From contig CAMBQQ010000022.1 in assembly GCA_945870035.1 (NCBI GenBank), positions 1-47,261 of the forward strand: a stretch of DNA of 47,261 nucleotides, read 5' to 3'. Shown in pieces: positions 19,043-27,703 of this stretch; positions within the stretch are counted from its first letter, which is position 1; each line of letters opens with the position of its first letter. The notes beneath the pieces were generated by a model. The model ran no database searches, was not told where the DNA came from, and saw only the letters and a list, made by a program, of their open reading frames with translations. The position numbers and the translations under genes were made by a program. The stretch is from Rhizobium sp. Q54. GTDB taxonomy: Bacteria; Pseudomonadota; Alphaproteobacteria; Rhizobiales; Xanthobacteraceae.

Positions 19043-19091
19043 ACCCACAGCAACCCGGAATAACCCGCCTGACCCGGTGTTATCACCCGGT
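19043..19091 (+). repeat. Phased ACCCG repeat array before the DoxX gene
   Basis: The tetramer ACCC begins at 19043, 19053, 19063, 19072 and 19085, spacings of 10, 10, 9 and 13 bases. Four of the five copies extend to ACCCG, three to ACCCGG. The array occupies the gap between the purN stop and the DoxX ATG at 19137. Spacing near one helical turn puts the copies on one face of the DNA, as in operator or bending arrays. No factor can be named from sequence. Confidence 0.5.
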
Positions 19092-19136
19092 ACGCCCGCA
19101 TCAAGCGTGGCGCAAAAAAAGCCGGGGGCACACATT

Positions 19137-19592
19137 ATGTTTGGGCATCATAAAGAACCGCAATTGATCGTTCCGGGACTGGCCGGATTCTACGCCAAGA
19201 TGGAGCCGATCGCCTACACGATCACGCGCGTCGTCTTCGGCATCATCATGATCGTGCACGGCTGGCCGAAGCTGATGGTGGCGGGTCCCGACCGCGTTGG
19301 CGCGGCCTTTGCGAATAATTACGGCCTGCCCTCCTGGTTTTCCTATCTTGCGATCCTGTTCGAGGTGTTCGGCGGCGCGGCTTTGGTCGCCGGTTTGTTC
19401 ACGCGCTTCTTTGCCGCGGCGCTCGCCATCGAACTGCTGATCGCCATGTTCGCCGCGCATTGGGCCAAGGGCTTCTCGGTCGGCGCCGGCGGCTATGAAT
19501 ACGTGCTGTTCCTCGGAATCGTCTGCTTCTACATCGCCATCCGCGGCGGCGGCCCCTACTCGGCCGACGCCAAGATCGGCAAGCACCTGTAG
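19137..19592 (+). CDS. DoxX family membrane protein
   Basis: A 151-residue inner-membrane protein of the DoxX family with four hydrophobic segments. Typical elements are ITRVVFGIIMIVHGWPKLM, FSYLAILFEVFGGAALVAGL and the C-terminal pair ending in AIRGGGPYS. DoxX proteins are small redox-associated or quinone-linked membrane proteins; individual roles are mostly unknown. The frame is open back to 19023, but that extension is Pro/Thr-rich and encodes the phased repeats. I take ATG 19137 (MFGHHKEPQLIVPGL), with a G-rich stretch about 10 bases upstream. Confidence 0.88.
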   Translation: MFGHHKEPQLIVPGLAGFYAKMEPIAYTITRVVFGIIMIVHGWPKLMVAGPDRVGAAFANNYGLPSWFSYLAILFEVFGGAALVAGLFTRFFAAALAIELLIAMFAAHWAKGFSVGAGGYEYVLFLGIVCFYIAIRGGGPYSADAKIGKHL

Positions 19593-19603
19593 ACAGCGCC
19601 AGG

Positions 19604-19619
19604 TCGGGCTAAAGCCCGA
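19604..19619. other. Perfect 16-bp palindrome between convergent genes
   Basis: TCGGGCT and AGCCCGA flank AA exactly. The palindrome lies between the DoxX stop (19592) and the end of the glycosyltransferase gene, whose stop codon it contains. It could work as a short bidirectional hairpin at the meeting point of two transcripts, but it has no T-run on either side, so it is not a standard terminator. Confidence 0.4.
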
Positions 19620-20814
19620 TCCTGTCGAACAGCAACGCCATGCGCCGCGCCCAGGTGTGATCCGCCCGGGCGCGGGCATAACCGGCCTCGCGCAGGCGCG
19701 CGGCATGCGCTTCATGGCTGAGCAGATAGTGCGCTTTATCGATAAACTCGTCGCGCGACCGGTAGGTCTCGATCTCCTTGCCGATGTCGTAGCAGTCCTC
19801 GATCTCCGCCGTGTGCGCGGTGAGGTAAGCGGCGCGGCACATCGGAATTTCGAAATCGCGCAGGCGCACATGGGGCACCAAAGCCGAGCACGGGCGGCCG
19901 TCGGCCCAGACATTGCTGAGATTGATGTGCACGGCATAGCGCGCCACCGTCTCGGCGAATTTTCCCTCTGGCACGCTGCCTTTGGCCGCTTGCGCCACGA
20001 TGGGTGCAAGCCTTCGCGTCGCGTTGCGATAACGCCATTGCCGGACCAGCCGCGCCGCGCCGCGCAATGCGCCGTCGCGGCGCAACACCTGCCGCGCCGC
20101 GTCGAGATAGCTCGGCAATGTTCCCGGCACCGGCGCGCTGCGGCCGAGATAGACTGCGGATGGCGCGGCACTTGGCTCGCGCGTCGATGACCAGCCGGCG
20201 CCGTAAATATCGAGCGGCAGACCGGCGTCAATTGCCGCCGCGAGCCAGCGGTCGCGGTCGGCATAACGCTGGCCGATGAAGGCCACGCGCGCCTGGCGTT
20301 CGACGCCATCAACCGGCCGATAGATTTCCGGGTCGGCGCCCATTTGCACCCAGACCGGCCGCGCGCCCGCGGCCAGATAAGAAGCCCGCGCCTCCTTTTC
20401 CGGGTGCCAGGAAACATCCGCAGCGGCCGCCACCGCATCGACCAGCTCGAACTGATAGATGCTGTTGCAATAGAAATTCACCGTCGGAATGCCGAGCGCG
20501 CGCAGCTGCGCGAAGCCCGCGGGATCGAAATGGGCGTTGTAGAAATACGACAGAAACAGCCCGATCGACTTTTCCCGGTGCGCACGCGTTACTTCGTCGA
20601 TAATCGCCTGCGTGGTGCGGGCGCGCGCTTCCAGCTCCTGCGCCGTGAAGCCCGCGCCGATATGCATGAAGCGGCTGGTCGCCAACAGATCGATCTGCGA
20701 TTCAACAATCTCGTGCCCGAGCGCGCGCAAAGCCGGGTAAAAATTGCCGCTCCACAGGCCGCCATAAAACAAGGCCGGGTCGCGGGCGTGGCGAACTGCC
20801 GTGAATATCCGCAT
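19609..20814 (-). CDS. CgeB-like glycosyltransferase
   Basis: A 401-residue cytoplasmic protein that looks like a GT-B fold glycosyltransferase of the CgeB / glycosyl-transferase-1 group. The N-terminal half contains GLWSGNFYPALRALGHE and FLSYFYNAHFDPAG. The C-terminal half has VAFIGQRYADRDRWL and LDIYGAGWSS, the usual donor-domain strands, followed by HINLSNVWADGRP and a CRAAYLTAHTAEIEDCYDIG segment resembling the sugar-nucleotide-binding region. Donor and acceptor cannot be told. Unlike many such genes it is not in a polysaccharide cluster. It follows the molybdopterin oxidoreductase gene by 14 bases on the same strand. Confidence 0.75.
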   Translation of the reverse strand: MRIFTAVRHARDPALFYGGLWSGNFYPALRALGHEIVESQIDLLATSRFMHIGAGFTAQELEARARTTQAIIDEVTRAHREKSIGLFLSYFYNAHFDPAGFAQLRALGIPTVNFYCNSIYQFELVDAVAAAADVSWHPEKEARASYLAAGARPVWVQMGADPEIYRPVDGVERQARVAFIGQRYADRDRWLAAAIDAGLPLDIYGAGWSSTREPSAAPSAVYLGRSAPVPGTLPSYLDAARQVLRRDGALRGAARLVRQWRYRNATRRLAPIVAQAAKGSVPEGKFAETVARYAVHINLSNVWADGRPCSALVPHVRLRDFEIPMCRAAYLTAHTAEIEDCYDIGKEIETYRSRDEFIDKAHYLLSHEAHAARLREAGYARARADHTWARRMALLFDRIGL

Positions 20815-20828
20815 GCGCGACTAACCTA

Positions 20829-22949
20829 TCAGGCCGCCTTGCGTATCCACGCCTTGTTGTCGTGAAAGGCGGCGCCGCCGAAGGGTGCGATCGCGTCGGC
20901 GCCGGTCAGCGTATTGATGCCGCGGCCGTCGGCGTAAGCCGAATTCGGCCAGATCGATTCCGCGATCAAGACGCCGCGGCGCAGTCCCGCAAACAGCCGC
21001 GCATGCAGGCGCACCTCGCCGCGCAGATTGCCCAGCACGACGTAATCGCCGTCGGCAATGCCCTGCGCGGCCGCGTCGTCGGGATGAATGAGCACCGTCG
21101 GCCGCTTCTCGGCGGCAATAGACGTCGGCGTCTCGTTAAAGGTCGAATTAAGAAAACCGCGCGCCGGCGACGTCGCCAGCCGGAACGGATGCGCGTCGTC
21201 GGCAACTTCGATCGAGGTCCAGTGGCCGGGCAGCGCCGGCATCTGTTCGACCGGCCCGGAATTATTCGGACTGCGGAACGGCACGCGCGGCCAGTCTGGC
21301 TTGAAGCGGAATTTGCCATCGGGCCAGTTGAAGCCGTCGAGATAATGCGCCTGCCGGAATGGCGGCTGCACATCGAGCCAGCGATTTTCCTCCAGTTCGG
21401 CGAGCGTACCGCGCTTCGACACCGTGAGCATCTGGTCGATGAGTTCGCGCGGGCTGAGCGCAAAAGCCGGATGCGAAGCGCCAAGCCGCTTCGCCAGCGC
21501 AGTAATCACCTCGTGATTGTTGCGGCACTCGCCCGGCGCCTCGACCAGCTTCGGCCCCATGATGATGTATTGATGGCCGCCGCCGCGATAGACATCGTCG
21601 TGTTCGAGAAACGTCGTCGCCGGCAGCACGATGTCGGCCATCGCCGCGGTCTCGGTCATGAACTGTTCGTGCACGCAGGTGAACAGATCGGGGCGCGCAA
21701 AGCCGCGCTTCACGAGCGTCTGGTCGGGCGCCACCGACACCGGATTGGTGTTCTGGATGAACAAAGCATCGACCGGCGGACCACCCTGCAACGCCTCGCG
21801 GTCGCCGGTGAGAATGGCGCCGATGCGCGACTGATCGAGCATGCGCACCGAGCGGTCATGCGCATCGAGGCCCTCGATCGTCGTCTTGTCGAGTTGGTAA
21901 ATGTCGGCATTGTTGTGGAAAGCGCCGCCGCCCTCGTACTGCCACGCCCCGGTGACCGCGGCGATACAGCTGGCCGCGTGCATATTGGCAGCGCCATTGC
22001 GCGAACGGGCAAAGCCATAGCCGAGCCGGAAGAACGTGCGTTTGTTATCGCCGACCAGTCTGGCGAAAGCCTCGATGGTCTCGACCGGCGTGCCGGTGAT
22101 GTGTGACGCCCACTCAGGGCCGCGCGCGCGCAAATGCGCTTCCAGTTCGCGCGGCGCGTCGGTGTACTTCTCAAGATAATCCCAATCCGCCTTACCGTCG
22201 CGGAACAGGCAATGCATCACCGCGCAGGCCAGCGCGCCGTCGGTGCCGGGCTTGACCAGCACGGCGAGGTCGGCCTGCTCCATCGTGCCGTTCATGTAGA
22301 TGTCGACCGCGACGATTTTCGCGCCGCGCTCTTTGCGGGCGCGCGTCGCATGCGTCATCACATTAACCTGGGTGTTGACCGGATTGGTGCCCCAGATCAC
22401 CACCACATCGGACTTCGCCATTTCGCGCGGATCGACGCCGGCGATCTTGCCCGTGCCGGCGGCAAAGCCGGCATAGGCCGGATTGACGCAAATGGTCGAA
22501 TGAAAGCCGGAATACTTTTTGACGTGGCGCAGCAGGTTGATGCTGTCGCGCATCACCAGCCCCATCGTACCGGCGTAATAATACGGCCAGACGCTCTCCG
22601 TGCCGCCGCGCGCCTCGGCCTTGAGCAATTGCTCGGCGACGAGATCGAGCGCGGCGTCCCAGGAGATGCGACGGAAGTCGCCCGAACCTTTATTGCCTAA
22701 GCCTTTATCGCCGACGCGCTGCATCGGATGCATCAGCCGCTCGACGTGATGCTGGCGCTCGGCATAGCGCGCCACCTTGGCGCAGATGACGCCCGCCGTG
22801 TAGTCGTTGTCTTTGGAGCCACGCACGCGGCCAATCGTGTGCGCGTCGAGCAATTCAACATCGAGCGCGCAGGTCGACGGGCAGTCATGCGGACAGGCGG
22901 AATGGCCTATCCTGATATTGGCTTTGGGCGGGCGGACGTTTTGATTCAT
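20829..22949 (-). CDS. Molybdopterin-dependent oxidoreductase, DMSO-reductase superfamily
   Basis: A 706-residue catalytic-subunit-like protein. The N-terminal [4Fe-4S] ligands are C19, C23, C27 and C56 (SACPHDCPSTC and GVICAK). The bis-molybdopterin-guanine-dinucleotide domains follow, with WGTNPVNTQVN and the C-terminal molydopterin-binding domain (HPDDAAAQGIADGDYVVL). There is no twin-arginine signal before the cluster, so it should be cytoplasmic. No iron-sulfur or membrane partner subunit and no cofactor gene lies beside it. Substrate is unknown. ATG 22949 gives a short 16-residue lead-in, suitable for this subfamily. Confidence 0.87.
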   Translation of the reverse strand: MNQNVRPPKANIRIGHSACPHDCPSTCALDVELLDAHTIGRVRGSKDNDYTAGVICAKVARYAERQHHVERLMHPMQRVGDKGLGNKGSGDFRRISWDAALDLVAEQLLKAEARGGTESVWPYYYAGTMGLVMRDSINLLRHVKKYSGFHSTICVNPAYAGFAAGTGKIAGVDPREMAKSDVVVIWGTNPVNTQVNVMTHATRARKERGAKIVAVDIYMNGTMEQADLAVLVKPGTDGALACAVMHCLFRDGKADWDYLEKYTDAPRELEAHLRARGPEWASHITGTPVETIEAFARLVGDNKRTFFRLGYGFARSRNGAANMHAASCIAAVTGAWQYEGGGAFHNNADIYQLDKTTIEGLDAHDRSVRMLDQSRIGAILTGDREALQGGPPVDALFIQNTNPVSVAPDQTLVKRGFARPDLFTCVHEQFMTETAAMADIVLPATTFLEHDDVYRGGGHQYIIMGPKLVEAPGECRNNHEVITALAKRLGASHPAFALSPRELIDQMLTVSKRGTLAELEENRWLDVQPPFRQAHYLDGFNWPDGKFRFKPDWPRVPFRSPNNSGPVEQMPALPGHWTSIEVADDAHPFRLATSPARGFLNSTFNETPTSIAAEKRPTVLIHPDDAAAQGIADGDYVVLGNLRGEVRLHARLFAGLRRGVLIAESIWPNSAYADGRGINTLTGADAIAPFGGAAFHDNKAWIRKAA

Positions 22950-22996
22950 GCGGCCGGCAGTCTAGCGCCGGCCGCATGGATTGTCTCGCAGCCGTA

Positions 22997-23920
22997 TCAG
23001 GCCTTTTGCCGCTCGACGTGCCAGCGCCTGCGGCTGTACGTGTAGACGATCGCCATGACGACAATCAGGGCGCCGCGAATGCTCCAGATCGTGCCCAGGC
23101 TCGGCGTCGCGCCGCCGAACACCGCGGCGCTGAAGCGGTCGACGACAATCCAGACCACCAGGCCAAGGCCGGCCATGACTTCGTCGAGATAGAGCCGGCG
23201 GTGACGCCGCACCATGAAATAGCCGATGGTGAAGACGATCAGGCCGCCGACCGGGCCGCCCCAGTCGTGCAGCGCATGGCGGGTGGCTTCGCTGAACACG
23301 GTGGCCAGGAACGGATCGGTCGCCATGATGTCGCCGGCGACCCAGCCGAGCAGCGCGCCGCCGGCCCAGACCAGCACGCGGAAGCGCTCGAGCAAGGCCA
23401 TCAGCAAAGCCGACCCGGCGACGATTAGCGGCACGCTGGTGGCGAGCCCGAAGATGATCAGCATGGTCTTGATGCTGGCCGCATGCGCGATGTCGACGCG
23501 GGCGGCGGCGATATCGGCCGACGCCGCGATGGCGATGACATTGTCGAGGCTCATGACGATGTCGGCGATGGCGACGATGCGCACAGCGCTCCACAAGGTC
23601 TCGCCGCTCTTGACGCCCTCGCCCTCGGAATCCTCGGTCACCAGCTTGGTGGCGACCCAGAACAGCAGCACGCCGCCGACCAGCTTGAGGAACGGATAGT
23701 TCATCGCCTCGGCAACGACGAGCGTGAACACAACACGCAGCAGCACCGCGACGCCGGCGCCCATGATCATGCCCCACAGGCGCTGCTTGGGCGGCAGCGT
23801 CATGCAGGCCATGGCGATGACAACGGCATTGTCACCCGACAGGATGATGTTGACGCCGATGATTTGAGCGGCCGCGATCCAGATCGGCGCGTGCGTTATG
23901 TTGTCCCAAAAATAGTCCAC
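22997..23920 (-). CDS. TerC family integral membrane protein
   Basis: A 307-residue polytopic protein of the TerC family, members of which export Mn2+ or other metal ions. The two conserved acidic motifs in membrane segments are present: LSGDNAVVIAMA (D30) and MSLDNVIAIA (D125). A C-terminal part of about 80 residues beyond the core ends in a basic cluster (YSRRRWHVERQK). The start is a GTG at 23920 preceded by GGGGGAA at a good distance. It follows ndk by 46 bases on the same strand, too short for a yybP-ykoY Mn2+ riboswitch. Confidence 0.88.
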   Translation of the reverse strand: MDYFWDNITHAPIWIAAAQIIGVNIILSGDNAVVIAMACMTLPPKQRLWGMIMGAGVAVLLRVVFTLVVAEAMNYPFLKLVGGVLLFWVATKLVTEDSEGEGVKSGETLWSAVRIVAIADIVMSLDNVIAIAASADIAAARVDIAHAASIKTMLIIFGLATSVPLIVAGSALLMALLERFRVLVWAGGALLGWVAGDIMATDPFLATVFSEATRHALHDWGGPVGGLIVFTIGYFMVRRHRRLYLDEVMAGLGLVVWIVVDRFSAAVFGGATPSLGTIWSIRGALIVVMAIVYTYSRRRWHVERQKA

Positions 23921-23966
23921 GCGTTCCCCCTAGACTTGCATTTATGTTGTCGGCCGCTCGTTCGGA

Positions 23967-24389
23967 CTAGCCGACGATTTCGTTGCCGGAAAAGAACTGG
24001 CCGATTTCGATGGCGGCGTTCTCGGCCGAGTCCGAACCGTGCACCGAGTTTTCGCCGATCGACTTGGCGTGCACCTTGCGGATGGTGTTGGCGTCGGCCT
24101 TCGACGGGTCGGTGGCGCCCATCACTTCGCGGTACTTGGCAATGGCGTTCTCGCCTTCCAGCACCTGGACGACGACCGGCGCGGAGATCATGAATTCGAC
24201 CAGCTCGCCGAAGAACGGCCGCGCTTTGTGCACGCCGTAGAACTGCTCGGCCTGCGCCTTGGTGATCTGCACGCGCTTCTGCGCGACGATGCGCAGGCCG
24301 GCCTTCTCGATCATGGCATTGATGGCGCCGGTCAGGTTACGCGCGGTCGCATCGGGTTTAAGGATGGAAAAAGTACGCTCGACCGCCAT
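23967..24389 (-). CDS. ndk: Nucleoside diphosphate kinase
   Basis: A 140-residue Ndk, equilibrating nucleoside di- and triphosphates through a phospho-histidine. The catalytic H117 is in [12 protein letters not shown], and the N-terminus [14 protein letters not shown] is characteristic. Length is normal. A good promoter lies about 70 bases upstream on the minus strand. TerC follows downstream. Confidence 0.97.
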   Translation of the reverse strand: MAVERTFSILKPDATARNLTGAINAMIEKAGLRIVAQKRVQITKAQAEQFYGVHKARPFFGELVEFMISAPVVVQVLEGENAIAKYREVMGATDPSKADANTIRKVHAKSIGENSVHGSDSAENAAIEIGQFFSGNEIVG

Positions 24390-24460
24390 CGGAATAGTCC
24401 TTCAGGATTTGCGCCGGTGGGATGACCGGCGATAAGGGGGAAATTGCCTCGTTGCCGCGG

Positions 24461-24489
24461 CTTATACCGGGGGGGCGGAAGCCCGGCAA
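24461..24489 (-). promoter_or_regulatory. Likely housekeeping promoter of ndk
   Basis: On the minus strand TTGCCG (24489-24484) and TATAAG (24466-24461) are separated by exactly 17 bases. Transcription would begin near 24454, giving a leader of about 65 bases before the ndk ATG at 24389. Confidence 0.5.
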
Positions 24490-24616
24490 GTTCGGTGATT
24501 GGGCGATCCCACTGCAAAATCCCGCCGTGTTTCTCACCATTTCGCAAGAAATTCGGCCCGTCTTCGCGCCGATTTTAAAGATTGCCTTGTGCAGCGCACT
24601 CGTCCAAAAGGCGCGC

Positions 24617-26488
24617 ATGCTCATCATCGAAGACCTCACGGTCCGCATCGCCGGGCGCTCGCTGCTGGAAGACGCCTCTGCCCGCATCGTGCCGGGCGCG
24701 CGTGTCGGCCTGGTCGGCCGCAACGGAACCGGCAAGTCGACCCTGTTTAACGTCATCACCGGCGAACTGGCGGCCGAAGGCGGCTCGATCGACATCCCGC
24801 CGCGCTGGCGCATCGGCCGCCTCGCCCAGGAAGCGCCGAACGGCCCGGAGCCTCTCATCGAGGTCGTGCTCAAGGCGCCGAGCGAGCGCACCGAACTGAT
24901 GCACGAGGCGGAAACCGCCACCGATCCGCACCGCATCGCCGAAATCCAGACGCGGCTTGCCGACATCGGCGCGCACGCCGCCCCTGCCCGCGCCGCCTCG
25001 ATATTGTCCGGCCTCGGTTTCTCCACCGCCGATCAGGCACGGCCCTGCACCGAATTTTCCGGCGGCTGGCGCATGCGCGTCGCGCTGGCCGCGACCTTGT
25101 TCTCCGAGCCCGATCTTCTGATGCTCGACGAGCCGACCAACTATCTCGATCTCGAAGGCACGTTGTGGCTGCAGGACCATCTGGCGCGTTATCCGCACAC
25201 GATGATCATCATCAGCCATGACCGCGATTTGCTCGACAATTCGGTCAATCAAATCCTCTCCCTCGAAGCCAAGAAGCTGACGCTGTACAAAGGCGGCTAT
25301 TCGGATTTCGAAAGGCAGCGCAGCGAGAAGCTGGTGCTGGATCAGAAGATGATGAAGAAGCAGGACGCGCAGCGCGCGCATCTGCAAGCTTTCGTCGACC
25401 GCTTCCGCGCCAAGGCCTCGAAGGCGACGCAGGCGCAGTCGCGCATCAAGATGCTGGCCAAGATGCAGCCGATCTCGTCGATGGTCACCGACGACGTGCG
25501 GCCGATCGTCATTCCGCCGCCGGAGAAACTTTTATCGCCGCCGATCATCGCCACCGACGATGTCGAGGTCGGTTATGACGGCCGCGTGATCTTGTCGGAC
25601 CTGTCGCTGCGCATCGACAATGGCGACCGCATCGCGCTGCTCGGCTCGAACGGCAATGGCAAATCGACTCTCGTGAAGCTGCTCGCCGGCAAGCTCAAGC
25701 CGATGAGCGGCACGGTGACGCGCGCGGCGACCTTGAAGGTCGGCTATTTCGCGCAGCACCAGGTCGACGAACTCGACATGGAAGGCACGCCTTACGAGCA
25801 TGTGCGCAAATTGATGCCGGACCAGCCGGAAGCCAAAGTGCGGTCGCGCGTCGGCGTCATCGGCTTCTCGGGCCAGGCCGGCAACACCAAAGTCGAGAAG
25901 TTGTCGGGCGGCGAAAAAGCCCGTCTTTTGCTGGGTCTGGCGACCTTCGCCGCGCCGCATCTCATCATCCTCGACGAGCCGACCAACCATCTCGACATCG
26001 ACAGCCGCGGCGCGCTGATCGAAGCGATCAACGATTTTTCCGGCGCCGTGATCCTGGTGTCGCATGACCGGTACTTGCTCGAAGCCTGCGTTGACCGGCT
26101 CTGGCTGGTCGCCGGCGGCCATGTGAAGCCGTATGACGGCGACCTCAACGACTATATGCGTCTCGTCCTGTCGTCGGACAACCGCCACATGACGGTCGGC
26201 GCCAAGTCGGCCAAGCGGCAGGACCCGGTTCAGGCGCGGCGCGCGGCGGCTGAAAAGCGCGTCGATACCGCGCCGCTGCGCAAGAAAATCTCGGAAGCGG
26301 AAGCGCAGATCGCGCAGCTCAACAAGCAACTCGGCAAACTTGATGCAACGCTCGCTGACGGCACGGTGTTCGCCAAGGACCCGGCGCGCGCGGCCGAATT
26401 GTCGAAGACGCGCGCCAATGTGGTGGCCGCGATCGCCAAGGCCGAGGAAGCCTGGCTTGCCGCGTCGAGCGCGCTCGAGACAGCTTGA
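24617..26488 (+). CDS. ABC-F family ATPase
   Basis: A 623-residue duplicated ATP-binding-cassette protein without membrane segments, the ABC-F type that acts on ribosomes. Walker A motifs are GRNGTGKS (34-41) and GSNGNGKS in the second half; signatures are FSGGWRMRV and LSGGEKARLLLG, each followed by DEPTN. A linker between the cassettes is rich in Lys/Gln and includes KASKATQAQSRIKML. The C-terminal 70 residues look coiled-coil, as in Uup-like members. The frame is open to 24422, but the extra stretch lies over the ndk promoter region; ATG 24617 (MLIIEDLTVRIAG) begins the domain. Confidence 0.92.
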   Translation: MLIIEDLTVRIAGRSLLEDASARIVPGARVGLVGRNGTGKSTLFNVITGELAAEGGSIDIPPRWRIGRLAQEAPNGPEPLIEVVLKAPSERTELMHEAETATDPHRIAEIQTRLADIGAHAAPARAASILSGLGFSTADQARPCTEFSGGWRMRVALAATLFSEPDLLMLDEPTNYLDLEGTLWLQDHLARYPHTMIIISHDRDLLDNSVNQILSLEAKKLTLYKGGYSDFERQRSEKLVLDQKMMKKQDAQRAHLQAFVDRFRAKASKATQAQSRIKMLAKMQPISSMVTDDVRPIVIPPPEKLLSPPIIATDDVEVGYDGRVILSDLSLRIDNGDRIALLGSNGNGKSTLVKLLAGKLKPMSGTVTRAATLKVGYFAQHQVDELDMEGTPYEHVRKLMPDQPEAKVRSRVGVIGFSGQAGNTKVEKLSGGEKARLLLGLATFAAPHLIILDEPTNHLDIDSRGALIEAINDFSGAVILVSHDRYLLEACVDRLWLVAGGHVKPYDGDLNDYMRLVLSSDNRHMTVGAKSAKRQDPVQARRAAAEKRVDTAPLRKKISEAEAQIAQLNKQLGKLDATLADGTVFAKDPARAAELSKTRANVVAAIAKAEEAWLAASSALETA

Positions 26489-26489
26489 A

Positions 26490-27140
26490 CTACCGGATCT
26501 GCGTCGGCGGCGTCGTGCGCGGCCTTGGTGCCGGTTTCCTTTTCGCCACCGGTTTGGCGGCGGGCTTGGGCTGCACGGGCGCGGCAGTGATTTCCTTCAG
26601 GCGTCCCGACGAGAAAGTGTAGATGCCGGGCCGCGGCGCGGCCAGATAGGTCAGCACGACGCGGCGTTCGTTATTGTCGCCGGCGCCGATGTTGACATTG
26701 GCCGGCGTGCCGGCGCGGCGCACCACGTCGCATTCGCTCATGCCGAGCGCGATGCCGCCATAAACGAGCGGCTCCCCTGGGCTGGTGCCTGACACGGAGG
26801 AGCCTGCCGGCATCGGCGCGCCGGCGAGATCGCCCGCCATCGATCCGACCGCCGGTTCGGCAGGCGGCTGCGGCGCGGCTTGCGGCGCTTCCGCGACGAT
26901 AGCGGCCGAGCAACGGCCATCGGCGCCAACCAGGTCCTCAGCGGCGACCGGACCGCGCGGCCCGAGATCGAAATTGGATCTAGTGACGGCGGCGGAACCG
27001 TCGGACCGGGCGCCGATGCTAAGCGGTTGGGCAAACCACCGATCGCTCTTGAACACTTCGGTCGCGTTGGAACAGCCGGAAACCGCCGCCGCGAGCGCGG
27101 CCAGACCCATGAAATTCAGAAAAACGCGGCGACCTGGCAA
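26490..27140 (-). CDS. Putative lipoprotein, unknown function
   Basis: A 216-residue protein starting MPGRRVFLNFMGLAALAAAV and a lipobox-like VSGC (C23), so a lipid-anchored envelope protein is likely. A middle region is rich in Ala/Pro. A conserved-looking core follows, YGGIALGMSECDVVRRAGTP, then LTYLAAPRPGIYTFSSGRL, reminiscent of small outer-membrane-assembly-type folds but not identified. The C-terminus is a basic Lys/Pro/Arg tail. The start is a TTG at 27140, supported by GGGGGAAG five bases upstream; the later ATG (MGLAALAAAV) has no such signal. It converges with the ABC-F gene, one base apart. Confidence 0.75.
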   Translation of the reverse strand: MPGRRVFLNFMGLAALAAAVSGCSNATEVFKSDRWFAQPLSIGARSDGSAAVTRSNFDLGPRGPVAAEDLVGADGRCSAAIVAEAPQAAPQPPAEPAVGSMAGDLAGAPMPAGSSVSGTSPGEPLVYGGIALGMSECDVVRRAGTPANVNIGAGDNNERRVVLTYLAAPRPGIYTFSSGRLKEITAAPVQPKPAAKPVAKRKPAPRPRTTPPTQIR

Positions 27141-27234
27141 AACGACTTCCCCCGGACATGTACTATCGTCTTGTCCCTTATGACGTATTTTGCGTCATCA
27201 CAATGGCGGGCGGCAAGGGCCGTTAACGCAAAGC

Positions 27235-27687
27235 TCAGGCCTTTTTGACCCAGCGGCCCTGTTCGTCCGGCTGCCAGTAGGTCGCGGCGAAGCCCTTGGC
27301 CTTGGCGGTGGCCCAATGGACGCGCGCCGCCGCCACGGCTTCGTCGTCGTCCCCATCGAACACCAGAACGATACGCGCATAGGCCTCAGCATCGGCGGGT
27401 AGCGGCGCGCCTTCAATAAGAAAGCGCACCGTCGCTTCATTTGGATTGCTGTCGGCCAACGTCAGCAATACCGGCTGCGCCGCCGCTTCCGGTTCACGCC
27501 AGGTGCCGTGCGGCAGGAAGCCCTCCTCGCTGTAGGTCCACAGATGCGCATCGAGCGCATTCATGCGCTCTTCCGACGTGCCCTGCACGGCCACCATCCA
27601 GCCGCGCTCGAGCGACTTCTCCAGAAGCGGCGTCAACACGCCTTCCAGTTTCTGGCCTTGCAGGTGGTAGAAAAGAACTTCGGTCAT
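27235..27687 (-). CDS. holC: DNA polymerase III subunit chi
   Basis: A 150-residue HolC, the clamp-loader-associated subunit that contacts single-strand-binding protein. Recognised from MTEVLFYHLQGQKLE at the N-terminus, the central DAHLWTYSEEGFLPHG and VLVFDGDDDEAV. Length is typical. It lies 16 bases after pepA on the same strand, the common pepA-holC order in proteobacteria. Confidence 0.92.
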   Translation of the reverse strand: MTEVLFYHLQGQKLEGVLTPLLEKSLERGWMVAVQGTSEERMNALDAHLWTYSEEGFLPHGTWREPEAAAQPVLLTLADSNPNEATVRFLIEGAPLPADAEAYARIVLVFDGDDDEAVAAARVHWATAKAKGFAATYWQPDEQGRWVKKA

Positions 27688-27703
27688 CCGTTAAAAGTCG
27701 CGC

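Noticed and set aside
23921..23966. Mn2+ riboswitch (yybP-ykoY) before the TerC gene
   Set aside because: The gap to ndk is only 46 bases, too small for the aptamer, and no matching fold is visible.
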